In this document: positions 37,719-38,522 of the stretch, piece after piece
Layout of the letters: every line of letters starts with the position of its first letter
Numbering within the stretch: position 1 is the stretch's first letter
Source: JAFGED01 sp964551295
Lineage (GTDB): Bacteria > Chloroflexota > Anaerolineae > B4-G1
Assembly (NCBI GenBank): GCA_964551295.1
Contig: CAZKDJ010000013.1
Span: 1 to 38,522, forward strand
Length of the DNA: 38,522 nt
Reading direction: 5' to 3'
Translations under genes and position numbers: made by a program
The notes under the pieces: generated by a model
Seen by the model: the letters and a program-made list of their open reading frames with translations, nothing else
Databases searched by the model: none
Told to the model about the DNA's origin: nothing

Positions 37719-38522
37719 CTATAGATTCTCCTTGATGGCCAGCGCGACGTTATGAGGGACGCCCGGCACGGCGGCCAGTTGCTCGACCGTGGCGACGCGG
37801 ATGGCGTCGAGGGAGCCAAAGGCCTTGAGCAGCGCCTTGCGCCGCGCCGGACCCACGCCGGGGATACTATCCAGCTGCGAGGCGACACCCGCCCGGCGCC
37901 GTCGCTTGCGGTGATGGGTGATGGCAAACCGGTGTGCCTCGTCCCGCACGCGCTGCACGAGAAAGAGCCCCTGTGAGCGGCGCAGCAGCAGGATTGGCTT
38001 AGGCCGCCCCGGCAGGAAAATCTCGTCCGGATGCTTTTTATCCGCGCGCTGCTTGGCCAGCCCGGCCACTGGCACCATGTCCAGCAGATCGAACGCCTGC
38101 AGCACCTCGACCGCTACTCCCAGTTGTCCCTTGCCACCGTCCACGACCAGCAGGTCGGGCAGCTTGGCCCAGCTCTTTCCGTCTTGAATCCCTCCCGGTT
38201 GGGAGGAAGTGATCGCCCGCTGCCAGCGACGGAAGCGGCGCTCCAATACCTCGCGCATGCTGGCGTAATCGTCCTGCCCGTGCACGCCGCGCACGACAAA
38301 GCGCCGGTAGTCCGACTTGCGCGGCACGCCGTGGACAAAGACGACCATGCTGCCGACGATCTGTGTCCCCTGGGTGGTGGAGATGTCGTAACACTCGATG
38401 CGCGTCGGCGGCTTGGGCAGATCCAGCGCTTCCTGAATCTGGGCCATGGCCTGCTCGTGCTTGTGGGCGTCGGCCTGCCACTGGGCGCGCAGGGCGGCCA
38501 GCGTCTCGGCGGCGTTCTCGGC
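37719..38522 (-). CDS. uvrC: Excinuclease ABC subunit C, C-terminal part only
   Basis: The visible 267 residues are the C-terminal half of UvrC; the N-terminal GIY-YIG nuclease and UVR motif lie beyond the window. Present are the RNase H-like endonuclease domain that makes the 5' incision (RIECYDISTTQGTQIVGSMV with the catalytic Asp, DDYASMREVLERRF, LLVVDGGKGQLGVA, QRVRDEAHRFAITHHRKRR) and the paired helix-hairpin-helix DNA-binding region (LDSIPGVGPARRKALLKAFG, VEQLAAVPGVPHNVALAI), followed by the stop. The reading frame is open to the window edge. UvrC works with UvrA, UvrB and UvrD in nucleotide excision repair; a UvrD/PcrA helicase is at the other end of the window but is not adjacent. Confidence 0.97.
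   Translation of the reverse strand, partial: AENAAETLAALRAQWQADAHKHEQAMAQIQEALDLPKPPTRIECYDISTTQGTQIVGSMVVFVHGVPRKSDYRRFVVRGVHGQDDYASMREVLERRFRRWQRAITSSQPGGIQDGKSWAKLPDLLVVDGGKGQLGVAVEVLQAFDLLDMVPVAGLAKQRADKKHPDEIFLPGRPKPILLLRRSQGLFLVQRVRDEAHRFAITHHRKRRRRAGVASQLDSIPGVGPARRKALLKAFGSLDAIRVATVEQLAAVPGVPHNVALAIKENL

Overview
The window looks like a stretch of a Chloroflexota (Anaerolineae-like) chromosome. This is an inference. It rests on GC-rich DNA, secreted lipoproteins with long Pro/Thr linkers, an abundance of extracellular beta-propellers, a tail of the form YLPxxxRN on a secreted protease, and PA14 and NADase-type glycan-binding-like domains. Two housekeeping repair genes, both cut by the window ends, frame it: a pcrA/uvrD helicase (left, minus strand) and uvrC (right, minus strand). 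Almost everything between them is accessory.

Layout. (1) 1-3.9 kb: pcrA, then a YjbQ-family protein and a DUF2085 membrane protein on the plus strand, then a secreted double-LysM protein with a clear promoter and terminator. (2) 4.2-16.5 kb, minus strand: an extracellular regulon. It holds a PA14/golvesin-type secreted protein, a five-gene lipoprotein operon (13963 down to 5826), an OmpR/PhoB-type response regulator with a PhoR-like kinase (ATGA overlap), and a frameshifted propeller gene. Three promoters here carry the same array of GTTACC units at 11-bp steps, ending 10 bp from a TAnnnT -10 box; this is how PhoB/PhoP-class regulators bind. The regulator encoded between the sites is the obvious candidate. 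(3) 16.5-22 kb: a 1446-aa subtilisin-like multidomain protease and, divergently, a D-cysteine desulfhydrase/ACC-deaminase-type PLP enzyme. (4) 22-26.5 kb: a tight three-gene operon of two SPFH-like membrane proteins and a helical-repeat protein. (5) 26.5-36 kb: a block bounded by a decayed copy of part of a phytol/dolichol-kinase gene on the left and the intact gene on the right. It contains an alanyl-tRNA-synthetase-like protein lacking the editing domain, then an operon of an eight-GAF histidine kinase, a pseudo-receiver, a receiver protein with an unknown C-terminal domain, and a receiver fused to a probable effector-associated (EAD-like) domain. (6) 36-38.5 kb: the kinase gene, a membrane-anchored secreted-domain protein, a MITE-like inverted-repeat element and uvrC.

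The most novel signals are the GTTACC regulon with its resident two-component system, and the 27.4-35.9 kb signalling block. The latter has the make-up of a bacterial conflict or stress-response system: a large multi-GAF sensor, three receivers sharing an xNW signature, a death-like adaptor with its own internal ribosome binding site, and an AlaRS paralogue with a changed active site. The block from about 22 to 35.9 kb is visibly more AT-rich than its neighbours, consistent with acquisition.
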